This document shows, one piece after another, positions 22,169 through 33,846 of a stretch of DNA of 64,000 nucleotides; the first letter of the stretch is position 1; every line of letters begins with the position of its first letter. The stretch covers positions 1,178,001 through 1,242,000 of the forward strand of contig JAIXMG010000004.1 of assembly GCA_025201345.1 (NCBI GenBank). Direction: 5' to 3'. The notes beneath the pieces were generated by a model. It saw nothing but the letters and a program-made list of their open reading frames with translations. It ran no database searches and had not been told where the DNA came from. Source of the DNA: Thamnidium elegans (taxonomy: Eukaryota; Mucoromycota; Mucoromycetes; Mucorales; Mucoraceae). The position numbers were made by a program, and so were the translations under genes.

Positions 22169-22926
22169 TATCAAATAGGACGGCCTGCAAGGCAGTCATC
22201 AAAAGATGACTGAGCAACTTGGTTTCTAGCATCTGCAATTATTTGAAGAATATTATCTTTTCAAGTATAAGTTGGATAGACCGAATAGGTTGGATAGGTT
22301 AGATAGATTGGATAGATTGGATAGATTGGATAGGTTGGGTAGGTTGGTTGGATAGACTGTGGATAGACTGTGGATAGACAACAACCTATCCAACCAACCT
22401 ACCCAACCTATCCAATCTATCTAACCTATCCAACCTATCCAACCAACCTATCCAACCAACCTATCCAATCAACCTATCCAATCAACCTATCCAATCAACC
22501 TATCCAATCAACCTATCCAATCAACCTATCCAACCTATTCGGTCTATCCAACTTATACTTGAAAAGATAATATTCCTCAAATAATTGCAGATGTGTGGTA
22601 TTTAACCATAAAAACTAACGCAAGATATCACTCCAAATATATCTAAGGTGGTTACACAACAACCTCAGCTAGGTATCGCTTACTACCCTGGTTCTTAAAC
22701 TTAAATTATTCCTACTATAAAAAGGATATTTTACGAGGTAACCTTTTGTTCCCTCTCTTGTTTTTTAGAAGTCATTTTTTAATTAATAAAGATCCAAAAG
22801 AAGTTTCATCTTATTTACTGCTGTCTCTTTTTATTTTATAATTCGATACTAAATATCTCAAGATGTTAGAAACCAAGTTGCCCAGTCATCAAAAGATGAC
22901 TGCCTTGCAGGCCGTCCTATTTGATA
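22169..22926. mobile_element. Foldback MITE-like element
   Basis: Non-autonomous element bounded by 58-bp terminal inverted repeats at 22171-22228 and 22867-22924, beginning TCAAATAGGACGGCCTGC and ending in its complement. The arms match at 53 of 58 positions; four of the mismatches are the AAAA loop of an 8-bp hairpin (CAGTCATC/GATGACTG) nested in each arm, which has the same orientation in both. A TA dinucleotide flanks each end (22169-22170 and 22925-22926), consistent with a TA target-site duplication. The interior has a second, longer palindrome (22229-22594) followed by about 270 bp of unique AT-rich sequence with no ORF. No transposase is encoded. TA duplications suggest Tc1/mariner-like mobilisation, but that is inference. 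Confidence 0.85.
22229..22594. repeat. Long internal palindrome built on GGATAG/CTATCC repeats
   Basis: The left half starts CATCTGCAATTATTTGAAG and runs into GGATAGATT/GGATAGGTT repeats; the right half is CCTATCCAACC/CCTATCCAATC repeats ending in the complement of the left start. Arms pair over roughly 120 bp or more, with only one mismatch in the first 60 or so. The tandem units differ in number between arms, so pairing can slip. The right arm gives a 66-codon open frame of Tyr-Pro-Thr/Ser-Asn repeats that I do not consider a gene. Confidence 0.85.
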
Positions 22927-23654
22927 AACAAAAGGTGTACATGTCATTACCAATTTAAGGATTTAGTGACTTCGATTTAGAGTAAAACACTTACAGATTT
23001 AAGTATCTGAAGTAACTTTTTTCAAACCCTCTTAAGGCTGTACGGGAATTATCACAGAAAAAAAAAAAAAAAAAGTTAAATACGCCTCCTTTTCACTTCG
23101 TTAATGATCCTACTAGGTTCACATCTCAGCTAATAGAATAGAGAGTAATATGCTCCCGAGACAAGTACTATCTGTAACAATACCAGATATATATTATTCC
23201 AATCACACCTTGATGTTTATGTACCTGATTTACCGTTTATCATTTTTATTTTTCGGATAAAATAAATAAATAATAGAATTAATATGTTTGTATTTTTTGT
23301 TTCATACCTCTTGAACTCCAGTGTAGTTACTTATCTTCTCTTGCAATTTGAAGGTCGATAGAATAAAATTAAATTCTTCAGTATTTTGTTTACTGATTTC
23401 AGATGAGCAAAATATTGGTAAAGATTAGAGTTGGAGAAATAAAAAAAATAAAAAAACTACTCTGCAAAACCAGTTTAGTAGAGACAGGTGTTGTGAGGTA
23501 GTATAAATAACTCGGAATGCTTTACTCCGTTATTTAAAAAAGAACAATGAATGATTTATGTATGAATTTTTCTAGTCTAATTTTTTTTTAAACATGGAAT
23601 TAATGATATAATACAAAATCTACCAACATAAAAAAAGAGGGTCGAATCTAAGTA
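22927..23654. other. Intergenic, no gene seen
   Basis: AT-rich spacer between the foldback element and the 3' end of the CYSTM-like gene, with a poly(A) run near 23058-23074. Nothing recognisable. Confidence 0.5.
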
Positions 23655-24120
23655 TTAACAACAACAGTCTTCTGCTTCATCTCCACAACAGAAAAAACAT
23701 ATACATAACGAAGCAAAACTAAAAAAAAAAGAACATGTAAGTATTTATAAACTTGATGTTTCTTTGTACGCGCATATGTACTTACATTCCTAAACAATAA
23801 TTACAGCAGTTACAATCGCAACAACCATCACAACATTCTCTTCTTCTATGTATCATATCTGGGTAAGGTTGTGCCATATATGGTTGCGGACCACCTAGTG
23901 GCGGACCACCTACTTGCATCGGGCCCATAGGAGTGTAGTAACCTGATCTTATTACGGTAAATAATCTACTACTATATTTTTATCAATGGGTTTTCTCGAT
24001 TTATTTACCTGGATTTTGTTGTTGTTGTTGAGGCATCATGTAAGTCGATTGACCATTAAAATACGGTGTTGTGGCGACCATTTGAGGTAACTGAGGTGAA
24101 GCGTACATTGGATTTTGCAT
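23655..24120 (-). CDS. Cysteine-rich CYSTM-like membrane protein
   Basis: Three exons on the minus strand (24120-24009, 23942-23786, 23718-23655) give 110 aa. The N-terminal two thirds are Gln/Pro/Met/Tyr/Gly-rich (MQNPMYASPQLPQM, QQQQQNPG, GGPPLGGPQPYMAQPYP). The C-terminus is CCDGCCDCNCCNYCLG followed by a short hydrophobic part and FFCCGDEAEDCCC. This Pro/Gln-rich head with a terminal Cys-rich hydrophobic module is the architecture of CYSTM proteins, short tail-anchored membrane proteins linked to stress and metal tolerance. No single exon codes for much of it, which is why simple ORF scans miss it. Frame is preserved at both junctions and the cysteine clusters on either side of intron 2 support the model. 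Confidence 0.75.
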
Positions 24121-24175
24121 TTTTTTTGTATTATAATGAAAAGAAGAAGAAACGATTTCATGTGCTCGAAACCAT

Positions 24176-24208
<33 letters not shown>

Positions 24209-25869
24209 CGGACCAGTCATATATGGCATGAGAACGTCATTCTTTTGTTATTTGTTATTTTTTTTTATAACAATCTCCATTTGTAAAAATGTATTATATA
24301 CACGTATAATGAATATATGTCTAATAGTTCTACATAAAGATTTTTTTTTTTACTAAACATACATATAAACTCAGTTGTATGCGTCAAAAAGCAAAAAAAA
24401 AAAAAAAACATTTTCACCATCAAATTTACGCTTTGAGCTATTACGCTCAAACAAGGAAGCAATGTTATCACTGTCACGACTTGTGGCACTCCTTCATGTC
24501 CTTGAGACATTCATTCCTACTTCCGTAGCAGTTTGTTTTCTATTAATGAAAAAGCCAATAAGAAAAAAAAGTTGGCAACGTAAGATCACGTTAAATGACA
24601 AAAAAAATGTGATTGGATGATGAGAAAAAAAAAAAAGTTAATAAAGGTGTGTGACGAATGACAAGCCCGATATAGTGATGAAGTCCATACAACTATTCTG
24701 CATATCTTATCGTGATAGGTCGTTCTTCTTGTAACTTGTTTCTTTAAGGTTCAATCTAACGAAGCACCAACTTAGTGTTTCATGTATTCCATCGGCTATA
24801 AAGTCTAGTCAAGAAAAAAACAACGATTTCATGAAATTTTCTGTATATAAACATACAATTAATCATTTCTGCGATAAGGACATTATTATAAGCAATGTTA
24901 GCTTAGATACGCCGATATCTAAGTTTAATGTTATCAAAGAAAAACTTTGTAAGAACCTAGTGTTTTTTATTTATGAGTATGCTGGCTTAGTTCACTTACA
25001 GCCAGACTTTGGTCCTGTATCTTTTACAGCAGATTCAATCAAGGGACACACGCGTAACTAAAATCTAAACGAGTCAAGCATAATTTGTCAGATAAAGCTG
25101 CTAAATCGAAAAGACGTTGTGGGCGAGGGGTTTGACCGTGTGATGAAAGATTAATAAATATTACTTTCTCGCATATTTTATTTCGCTCAGATAGATAAGG
25201 AAGCCCATAAAAGTATTTCATAAGGCATTACTATTATGCGATCTTAAATCTTTTAAAACTAACAGTAATTTTGCTAAACAGTGTTTTCAGGAGTTCCATC
25301 ATCCACATCTACCCGTATTTTGCCTGATATTTTTGAAGGTCTCATGCAAATACTGAAACGTGAATAGCTTCATCAGCAAATAGGATTCAGGAGGCCAACT
25401 TCTCAAAATTGAATTTGATTGGGTGCCTTTGGCTATTCAATAGGTTTACGTCTTTAGATTGGAAAATAAAGCATTTTCTTCTTTTAATACCAAATCAATC
25501 AAATTTGCGTTCTACGCCTTCTTTACAGATCTAGCTATAAATTACTTTTTTGGTCGGTTATAACCGGTTTTTGGTTCTGAAATAATTTATTAATTCATGT
25601 GTATAATTTGCACACTAACTATATATTTTTTAGTGCCAACTTTAGCACTGAAGAAACTTCCTCACGACAGTCCAGTAACAACACTTGATCTATGGGAATT
25701 TTTTTTTCTTTTGCATGAATGTATTTTCTTTTTGAGAATAGTCTCCTTTTTTTATTCTTATTATATACAATGGTTTAAACTAAAGAAAATAAAATAAGCA
25801 TTTATAAAAGTAAATGTAAAAGAAGGGGGGGGGGATCTTTTTTTTTTTAAAAAAAAACAGTAAAAAAAA
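24121..25869. other. Intergenic, possible gene remnants
   Basis: 1.7 kb with long T runs (24179-24208) and a G run near 25824. Two overlapping opposite-strand readings near 24831-25221 look slightly protein-like (for example a minus-strand stretch with FDLAALSDKLCLTRLDF) but are short and have no recognisable domain; at most they are decayed fragments. Confidence 0.4.
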
Positions 25870-26079
25870 CTATACACCTCCACAACTTCTTCCAACATCA
25901 TTAACGCCTAACCCATTGTTCATTTTACGCCACATTTTGTATCCTTGTCTTGTAGAACCTTCAGTCTTCATGATTTGAGTATGAGCTACAGAAGGTTTAG
26001 CATGACTTCTTATAATAGCTCCTAATAGTGCAGCAGTAGTAACTGGGAATACAACATAATTTACAAATTTTCCTGGCAT
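25870..26079 (-). CDS. Small single-span membrane protein, 69 aa
   Basis: Single-exon ORF starting MPGKFVNYVVFPVTTAALLGAIIRSH. A hydrophobic segment lies at about residues 8-24, followed by a basic, hydrophilic tail (KPSVAHTQIMKTEG, GYKMWRKMNNG) ending SCGGV. The short N-terminus, one membrane segment and positively charged flank would suit a mitochondrial inner-membrane accessory subunit, but I do not recognise the family. Composition and start context look coding rather than chance. It lies 110 bp downstream of the end of the propeller gene, on the same strand. Confidence 0.55.
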   Translation of the reverse strand: MPGKFVNYVVFPVTTAALLGAIIRSHAKPSVAHTQIMKTEGSTRQGYKMWRKMNNGLGVNDVGRSCGGV

Positions 26080-26189
26080 TTTTTAAGGAAAAAGAAACAC
26101 ATAAAAAAGAAAAAAAAAATATAGTAATTATTTATACATAAATAACCGGTGAAACTAAATAAACTAAACTAGTCTGTAAAAAAAAAACC

Positions 26190-29078
26190 TCACACTATAT
26201 GAATAGGTGAGAAATACCCAATTGGTTCTTGATTATAAATATCAAATAATAAATCAATCGAAGTTTTCAATTGATTTACTAAATTGTTGTTTTGACTTAA
26301 TTGATAAGTTTCTTGTAATTCAAGAATTGAATGTTCTAATGATTTCATGGTTTTAAGAAACGTCGCATATTTTAAGCTGGTTGTTTTATCACTTGGAATT
26401 TGAATAAAGTGATCTAATAGTCTTGAAATAAATGATGCTTCTACTCTAAACAGTGCAGGTGAATAAACACATTGTATACAAAAATCAATCATGGTTGAAG
26501 ATACTAGAATATGTTTTTTTTTAGTTCACTGAAAAAATACTTTCTTTAAAAAAAATTACCACGCGTTAGTTCAATTATAACTGGACAAGCTGGAAATGCA
26601 GCTATAGTAAACAAAGCTTGTTCTGCGTGCAATAATATACTTTTCATTTCATCCCTTTTTATATGTAATAATTAGTATTATTTCATCAAATTCAAATAGT
26701 GTACTTTTTACATTGTTTTTCCTTCATTCAAAATACTTGATAGAATTGATTTATAAGTTTTATCGGTTGTATGTAAATCGATTAGACATCTTATATGAAC
26801 ACTTTTATAATCAAACAATGATTTAAACAGCGGCTAAAATAGAATAAAATAATCAGATTTTTTTTTTTTAAACAATTTTATAATTTTTCTTACTAGATCA
26901 GTTAAAGATTTTGTTTTTAATAGCCTAGCAAACGGGTACCTAGTCGTCTTATCACACAAAATCTGTTTACAGTAAGCATACATTAATTTATTAGATACTT
27001 GATCTAACCCTCTGATCTGAATCGTCTTTATAAAATCAGGGCTACAGGATATCATAAAATGAAGATCATCAATCACTAAATTAGATACCGGAAACCTTAT
27101 CGCAGGAGTATGTTCTTCGACAGACATGGTTAAATAAACCGAAACTTGTATAGGTAAAGTAAGCCTTTCTAAATCCAATTGAATATCTCTTTGCCACACT
27201 GAATAACGTTCAATTCCATTTTGATATATTGTTTCAAATGCCATCACCGGCACTGTTTTGGTCTCTCCAAGTAGACATTTAGATTGTTTATGCCGAAATA
27301 AATCTAATTCCAAGTACCAATCTTCAAGTTGTAAAAATCGGGAGGTTTTTATACGAGTACGTAAATAACAAGTCGATTGTAAACTATGGTTGGCTATAGA
27401 TTCTGACCTTGTGATAGGACATATAGTCAATTCAAACCCACTGGTATCTAATGAATGGAAAGTACCTGGTTTTCTTCTTTTATCCATGGTTTGTAACGCA
27501 TACAATGTTTGATTGGTAGTAGATAACTTTTGACTTAAATTTTGTTCCTGTTGATCCAAGTATTTTAAATCTAATTCACTTAGCTTAAAATCATCTAGGG
27601 CTTCGTTTGTTAATTGTATGATGGCTTGTGGGTCGTTTTCGATCGAGGTAGGTGCTGAATCAAGTACAAATGTATTTAATTGAATATTTTCATGCTGGTT
27701 CGATAATGAATCAAATATATTATCGGTTCGATTGGTCATTCTTAACCGTTTAATAAGGCTATTGTGGTTTTGTACAGGTGTCGAGATTATCTCTATATCG
27801 TTTATTGTATATTGTAATTTTAGAATGGATATCTTTCCATTTCCTGAAGCGACAAGATAGGCGAAATCCTAAATATATATAATCTTATTTTTTAGAAAAA
27901 AAAAATATATATATATATCGTGTTTATATGTGTGTATGTTATACATTACCTTGTTTGATTTCTCTACAGCATGTATTGGACCTTGGATATTAAATTGTTT
28001 CAAAAGCATCGTTGGTTCTTCCGATTGAATAGAAATGTTTGAGTATATCATGATAGTACCTCTATCACTATATTAAAAAAAAATTTAAATTATTGCTCAA
28101 AAATGCATGTTGTTTTTTTTTCTTTTACCCCATAGCCATAAGTGAGTTATGAACTCCAGATATCAATTGTAAATAAATGACGGGTTCAGAGTTTTCAAAT
28201 GCTATTATTCTTGTATCTTTGATAGGTTCTTTATCTAGATTACGACAGTATACTGATCCATCTTCGGTTCCAAAAAACAAACCATTCTTTCTACCTCAAC
28301 GTATTAATTTTCCTCTTTTTTACAGTAAAAATAAATAAATACTTACATCAAGTTTAAAGAAAAGAAATCTTTTATACAAGTATCAAGTTGATCAAAATAT
28401 TGATGACAAGTTATATTGACATCGTTAGGATAAAACATTGCTGCATTAGTTGAACTGCAATTGGTCGGGTTATAGTATTTTACATTAGAATCAGAAAATA
28501 AAAGTACACCAGGTTTATGAAATGGCATGATATGGTGTATATTACTAGCAATCTAATAGAATATATTTTAATTTTAAAATACCCCCACAAAAAAAAAAGA
28601 AAAAGGCATACTTTTTTGTAAGGACAATCCGATGAATTGGTTGAGTTTTCATCCAACTTGGCTCGTTTTCTTAACGGTTCTTCACTATGTTATTTATATT
28701 AGTTTTTTATATATACTTTTATACATGTATATTTTTTTTTTACCTATTTGATGTCCACTCAAATACTTGGTTTCTTACTGACCGAAAATAAAAATGACAG
28801 ATCTCTAAATCGTTATGACAAGAACCAACTACTTGTAATATAGGTTGAGGAAACTTTAAGTTTATAGAGCTCTAATATATATATATACGTGTTTGTTTCA
28901 GTTTTTATTCTTTTTTTATAAGAAAAAGTATTATTACTTGGTCTGTCGTATAGACTTCTCCGTGCGGATCAATGACTAAAGACATGTGATGAAATTCACA
29001 ACCAAACAAATGACATTTGTTTAAATGGTTTGGTTGCAAGTATTTAACGTGTTTAAGTTTCGTTTGAATCCATTCCAT
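26190..29078 (-). CDS. Beta-propeller / coiled-coil / beta-sandwich protein, unidentified
   Basis: Ten exons on the minus strand (29078-28938, 28871-28744, 28684-28612, 28552-28347, 28290-28129, 28067-27950, 27868-26894, 26833-26712, 26654-26560, 26503-26190) give 777 aa, all junctions in frame. Residues 1 to about 320 are beta-strand-rich with propeller-blade-like phrases (GVLLFSDSNVKYY, GLFFGTEDGSVYCR, NSLMAMGDRGTIMIYS, AYLVASGNGKISILKL). A predicted coiled coil follows at about 372-409 (LDQQEQNLSQKLSTTNQTL), then a second beta-rich region (about 410-550) and an all-helical C-terminus. This order resembles FANCB/FAAP100 of the Fanconi core and also BBSome subunits; sequence alone does not decide. 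I cannot name it. Start ATG at 29078 is the first in frame after an A-rich leader. Confidence 0.75.
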
Positions 29079-29165
29079 ATTATATAAATTTATAAGAAAG
29101 AGAGAGAGAAAAAAGGTGGTTTAAATAATTTATTTTTTATATAAAAAAAAAAAAAAAGGTGGAGT

Positions 29166-29288
29166 TTACTTTAACCTTCTAGGATCATTTTGATAATCAT
29201 CAAGAGCTTCACCTTCTTCAGTACTTGAATAACCTTTAGAAGTATGTCTCTGTGTATATATATAAAAAAAGGTAAATATTGTTTAGTA

Positions 29289-29326
<38 letters not shown>

Positions 29327-31599
29327 AAGAAAGAGAGAGATAAGGAAACATACCTTTTTTCTCTTTTTGATTTTATTTTCCTCGTCACTGTCACTACCAT
29401 ATTCTTTTCTACGACTACGTCTACTGCGACGCTTTTCATGCATATCATCATCTTCTCTAATCATACCTTCTTCATCTTCTTTAATCATACCTTCCTCTTC
29501 TTCATCTTCATCTTCCTTCTTTTCTTTAAGTCTATTTAAATACTTTTCAAATATTTCTTGTTTTAATTCCTCTTGTTCAATTTCATTGTACTCATCCAAC
29601 AGTTGCAAACGAGGTTTAGCAGTTTCCCAAGTATCTTCCAAGGTAATAGGTGGATCAACGTGTTTTAAAGCATATTTAAATATATCCAACTTCTTTCTCA
29701 ATTTCTTTTCTTGACGACGTTTTTCATCTTTTAATCTTTGCGCAGCTTTTAATTGTAAATGTTCAAAGATAAATTTAAGGTTTTGATGATTGATTTCTAG
29801 TTTAACTCTTTCATCAATATTTAATGCATCAAGATAATCATCAAATTGAGTTTGCACGTCTACTTCAAAATCTGCCTTTTTAAGTGCTGCATAAACTGTC
29901 TTCTTTTGATGGTAAAGTTGCTCATCTAAATCGTCAATAACATCCCAAAACATATCTAAAGGTGTCGAGTCTGGAAGACCCAATACTGATATATAACGTG
30001 AATCATCCTTAATCTGTGGGTAAATATCTTTCCACAGTGTACGTACATTAATTTGATTACTAGAAACTAGTTCTTGTAATAACTCCTATTTTTTAAAAAG
30101 ACATTTAGCATTTTAAGCCATATATATATATATATATATATATACAAACATACCTTGAATCCTTCTCGAGCCTTTCTTTCCTTTCTTCTTCTTTGATGCA
30201 CTTTTTTATTTATTTCATCAATTGGTTCCTCCCAAAGAGATCTATTATATTCTTCAAACACAGATAAGAAATCTAACATATCCATACCTTCAAACGACTC
30301 TGGATTTTTGCCTTCAGGTGTATTCTGATACAAGTACTGAGCTTCCTTCCAAGAAGTTTTATACGTGATCTCTGGTATCGAATGTAACAATTTACTAAAC
30401 TTTTCCATACTTGATTTACGCAAATCTCTTAACCTATCCTTTTCTTCTCTTTGAATCGTTTGAATATATTCATCAAAATAACTTTCGGCTTGTTTTTCAG
30501 ATTTGATCTCTGAAAATTGAGGTAAATGACCATACTGTTTTAAAATAGTACGAAAACGCGTATACGGCTTAATATCTTGCTTTTGAAGCATCGATATAAA
30601 ATTGGCTTTTTGTCGCGCTTCTCTTTGTTCTCTTTCTTCTCGTTCTCTTTTGGCTTCGGCATCAATAAACATATGAAAGGCTGCTTTTCTTTCAGTAATA
30701 GTCTTTAAGGCTCGGTACAGTGGTTTGGTGATAATTGCACGTTGTGCTTGTTCCCAGGTCCAATCTGATTTGACACCCTAGTGTTTTTTTTATTAGTTTT
30801 CGTGTTTTGTGTGTGTGTGTGTGTTTTTTAAAACTTACAGTCTCTTTTAATAAACCAAAAAATGCTTGTTCAGCAAGTTCTCTGGTAGCATATTCAGGTA
30901 ATGGCTGATTCAATGTTACAGATAACGAAGGGGCTGGAACTCTTACTGGTTCCGATAGTGGGGGTGCAGCTGAGGTCAATGCTTGACTAAATAAAAAAAG
31001 TTAATACTTTCTACATACATTTTAGAAAATAAAAAAAAATAAGTACATTTCAATAGCTAACTTTTTAGCCTTTTCAAGTTGTTCTACATACAAAAAAAGT
31101 TTTTTTTTTTTTAGATTGTTATGTACACTTAAACTGAAATCAATAATACCTTTTAAATCAGCAGGGATCTCCCAAACAGTTTCTTTTGTTTTAATGTTAC
31201 TATAATACTTCTTTCCTTCAGGTGTAGTATATTCTTTCCAAGAAGATCCTTTTAAAATCTTTTCTTCTGGTGTTAATAAATCGTCTGGTTTTTCCCATGT
31301 ACTTTGTTTAGTTATGTTGTTGTACCAATATTTTCTGCCTTCTGGCGTTGTATGTTCTTTCCAAATAGCCTATATATATATATAACAAGATGAGTTTTTT
31401 TTTTGAGTTTTTTTTTAAGTGTTTACTTACGGTTGGATCCATTGGTCTTTGCCAAGTTGCGTTAGGATTGAAAGGAATGTTTTGTGGTGAACCCATAACT
31501 GGTGAGCCTCCATACTTTTTTAAAAAAAAAGTTAATATACATAGAATGTGCTTCTTCAAAGAGAAAAGGACTTACAGGTACTGGTGGTGGTCTATACAT
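29166..31599 (-). CDS. PRP40: Pre-mRNA-processing factor Prp40
   Basis: U1 snRNP-associated splicing factor that bridges the 5' splice site and branch-point proteins. Eight exons (31599-31576, 31514-31431, 31369-31150, 31083-31047, 30986-30839, 30777-30154, 30085-29354, 29249-29166) give 650 aa, slightly longer than yeast Prp40. Two WW domains lie at about 37-68 ([25 protein letters not shown]) and 78-110 ([24 protein letters not shown]). Several FF repeats follow from about 140 on ([46 protein letters not shown]), then a charged coil ([13 protein letters not shown]) and an Arg/Ser/Lys-rich C-terminus. The fourth exon is 37 nt. The intron before the last exon holds an (AT)16 run. Confidence 0.95.
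29292..29324. repeat. (AT)n microsatellite in Prp40 intron
   Basis: About 33 bp of perfect alternating TA inside the last intron of the Prp40 gene (intron 29250-29353). A similar TA tract lies in the preceding intron at about 30120-30144. Confidence 0.9.
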
Positions 31600-31772
31600 G
31601 GTGAATAAAAAAAGAGAGAAAAGGAAAAAATTTCGGCCAGCTTGACAAGCCTGGGGGAGCTCCGCTCTCTAACTTATTGATTTTTTCACCAATAAAATGG
31701 TTAATTGAGTTTTGTCTTTGAAACGCAAAATATGCTTTGGGTAGTACACAACACAAGGTAGAATAAAAGGCA
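31600..31772. other. Prp40 upstream region
   Basis: Short spacer upstream of the Prp40 ATG, with a purine-rich leader next to the start. No gene is seen. Confidence 0.4.
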
Positions 31773-33112
31773 ATGTTAATCAATAACAAGCAACTTGGAA
31801 TTGTCCATCCTATCACTGAACAATACAGAAACTTCTCTCATGGTGTTAATGAAAATATAAACTTCTCTTTAAACTCCTCAACCTCAGATTCTTATTCATC
31901 AAGCACCAGCAAGCAAATCAAATTATCACCTCTTCAAAAAGAAAATATAATAGATATGTTTGCGCTTGAATGCAAATTTGAGCAGTAAATATAAAATATG
32001 TATTATTTTTGAAATAATGACAAATTCACAAGCTTTTGCCTCTAGTATTGTACATTCGATGGTATTGGACGTCAGTGATAAAACCTGGTTAAAATATTTT
32101 ACACCTGAAGAAATTCAGGAAATTAAGAATCATCAAATGAAAGTACCTGCAGATTTGCTTTCGACAATACGGAAGATTATATAAAGAAAATCCGTGAGTG
32201 CCAAGACGTCACTGTATTAAAATCAGTGTTTAAGCAGGAGTTATACGATCCCGGTTGTGGGTGAATAAGATCCACCCTTCTCCAATATATCCATCTCTTC
32301 CAACATGACTATTTACCATTATCAACGCAATCAGAAGGTGATATGCCTGGCCGAATCTGGTTTTTCGTTGACATCGTCTTTGATGACTCAAGGTTTGATT
32401 TCCGAGAGTATTATGTACATGCTTGACTTTATCATGATTTTGATTTACTTGTAACTAAACGTCGACTAGTTCTTTTTTTTCGACGAACCGTGTAGGGAGT
32501 ATTTGTTCAATTCTACGACTGTTCCTATCGATTATCAGGTTGTTATTTTTTGCGTATCTCTCTAAAAAAAAAAGAAGCGCTATTCATTTTATTCGGGTTT
32601 TTTTTTAGCGATGAGCACGACTAAACATTTTTGAGTGGACATTTAGATGTCTTCCTCAGGTTCACTCTATTATACTCTTTCAAGTAAATTGATAGGGCGG
32701 CTGAGACTTGGCTTGTTAATGACAAGTCGGCCTCATCCATTCGATATAAATTATAATATTGGTCAGAAATCGACTGTCTCTATTCGTAGGGATAAGAAGA
32801 CAGATAAAAAAAATAGACAAAGTATTCCTGTCTGGAATGAAGTTGAGTAAATAAAAGAAACAGAAAAGATACGATTTCTGAAAGTTGTAGTGGTATTATC
32901 CTCTCTCTATAAAATTGATTTCCTTCCAATGGAGAACTCATTTGACGTAACAGAGTATAAGGAGCAATTAATATGGCCCCACCACGCCCGTCACTACTAT
33001 CAAATGAATGGTTATAGTGAGAATATGGAACCAGGAGGTTATACTGGCAAAAGTCTTTCCTTGCAGAAGACTATGGTATCTAATGTAGTCTTACTCCATT
33101 GAAGATGAAAAC
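31773..33112 (+). pseudogene. Decayed ORF, unknown family
   Basis: Protein-like readings follow one another in changing frames with intervening stops: 31773-31988 (Ser-rich, then LSPLQKENIIDMFALE), 31960-32184 (MTNSQAFASSIVHSM, TPEEIQEIKNHQMKVP), about 32270-32400 (LFQHDYLPLSTQSEGDMPGRIWFF), 32647-32850, and 32890-33102 (LPMENSFDVTEYKEQL). Their quality and consistent strand suggest a single gene broken by frameshifts and stops rather than chance ORFs. No domain is recognised. Unrecognised introns cannot be excluded for some breaks. It lies in a 4.7-kb gene-poor stretch with other remnants. Confidence 0.4.
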
Positions 33113-33814
33113 CCATGTAAATCCTTCTGTTTTCCAGCCGGTCAATGTCGAATTTTATACATACAATTAAATTTCTAAAATAATATTAGTGGGTTCCAGA
33201 CCAAAGCTTTAATTTCACTTAAGTCTATCTTGCCTTCTATTAGTATATGATACATTATCAATCATACTCCTTTTATCTTGTACATTATTACGACCGAAAT
33301 AACTTCACCTTAACTATTTGATACTAACTGTGACATGTGGCAGCATGCCAAGCATTTGCCTTATTCAGAAGATAAATGAACTATGTTTTTTCTAACTAGA
33401 AGCAAGTTTATCTCCACTTATTTAAGGATGCATAATTAAGTTAGTAAAAACCTTTTTTTTTAAAAAAAAGAAAAAAAAAAAGGGCTTGGTTCAATAAGAA
33501 GCAGCCAGTTCATAACTGCTTAAATACGCCGTATGATGGGTAAAATGACTCACTTTTAACCTTGCACCACGCTTTTTTTTTGCTGTACTGGGCGAAAACC
33601 TGATGCATGTATCTTTCTCCTTTTTATATATATATATATCTGGTCTAACCTTAACCATTTTCTGTCTTTGATATATTAAAATATTATTTTTAATCTTTAA
33701 ATACGTTAAATAAAGATGAATATGAGATTTGAGTAAACAAAGCTTAATAATAGCTTATAAATATGGAAGTAAATTTTAAATAGTAATACGTAACTACAAG
33801 TTAATGCTATTTAC

Positions 33815-33846
<32 letters not shown>

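Noticed and set aside
22370..22570. 66-codon ORF of Tyr-Pro-Thr and Asn-Leu-Ser repeats
   Set aside because: It is a direct translation of the CTATCC tandem repeats in the palindrome, with no independent coding signal.
29236..29714. Ser/Leu/Phe- and Ile/Tyr-rich ORFs opposite Prp40
   Set aside because: Antisense shadows of the acidic and Arg-rich Prp40 tail and of the TA repeat.
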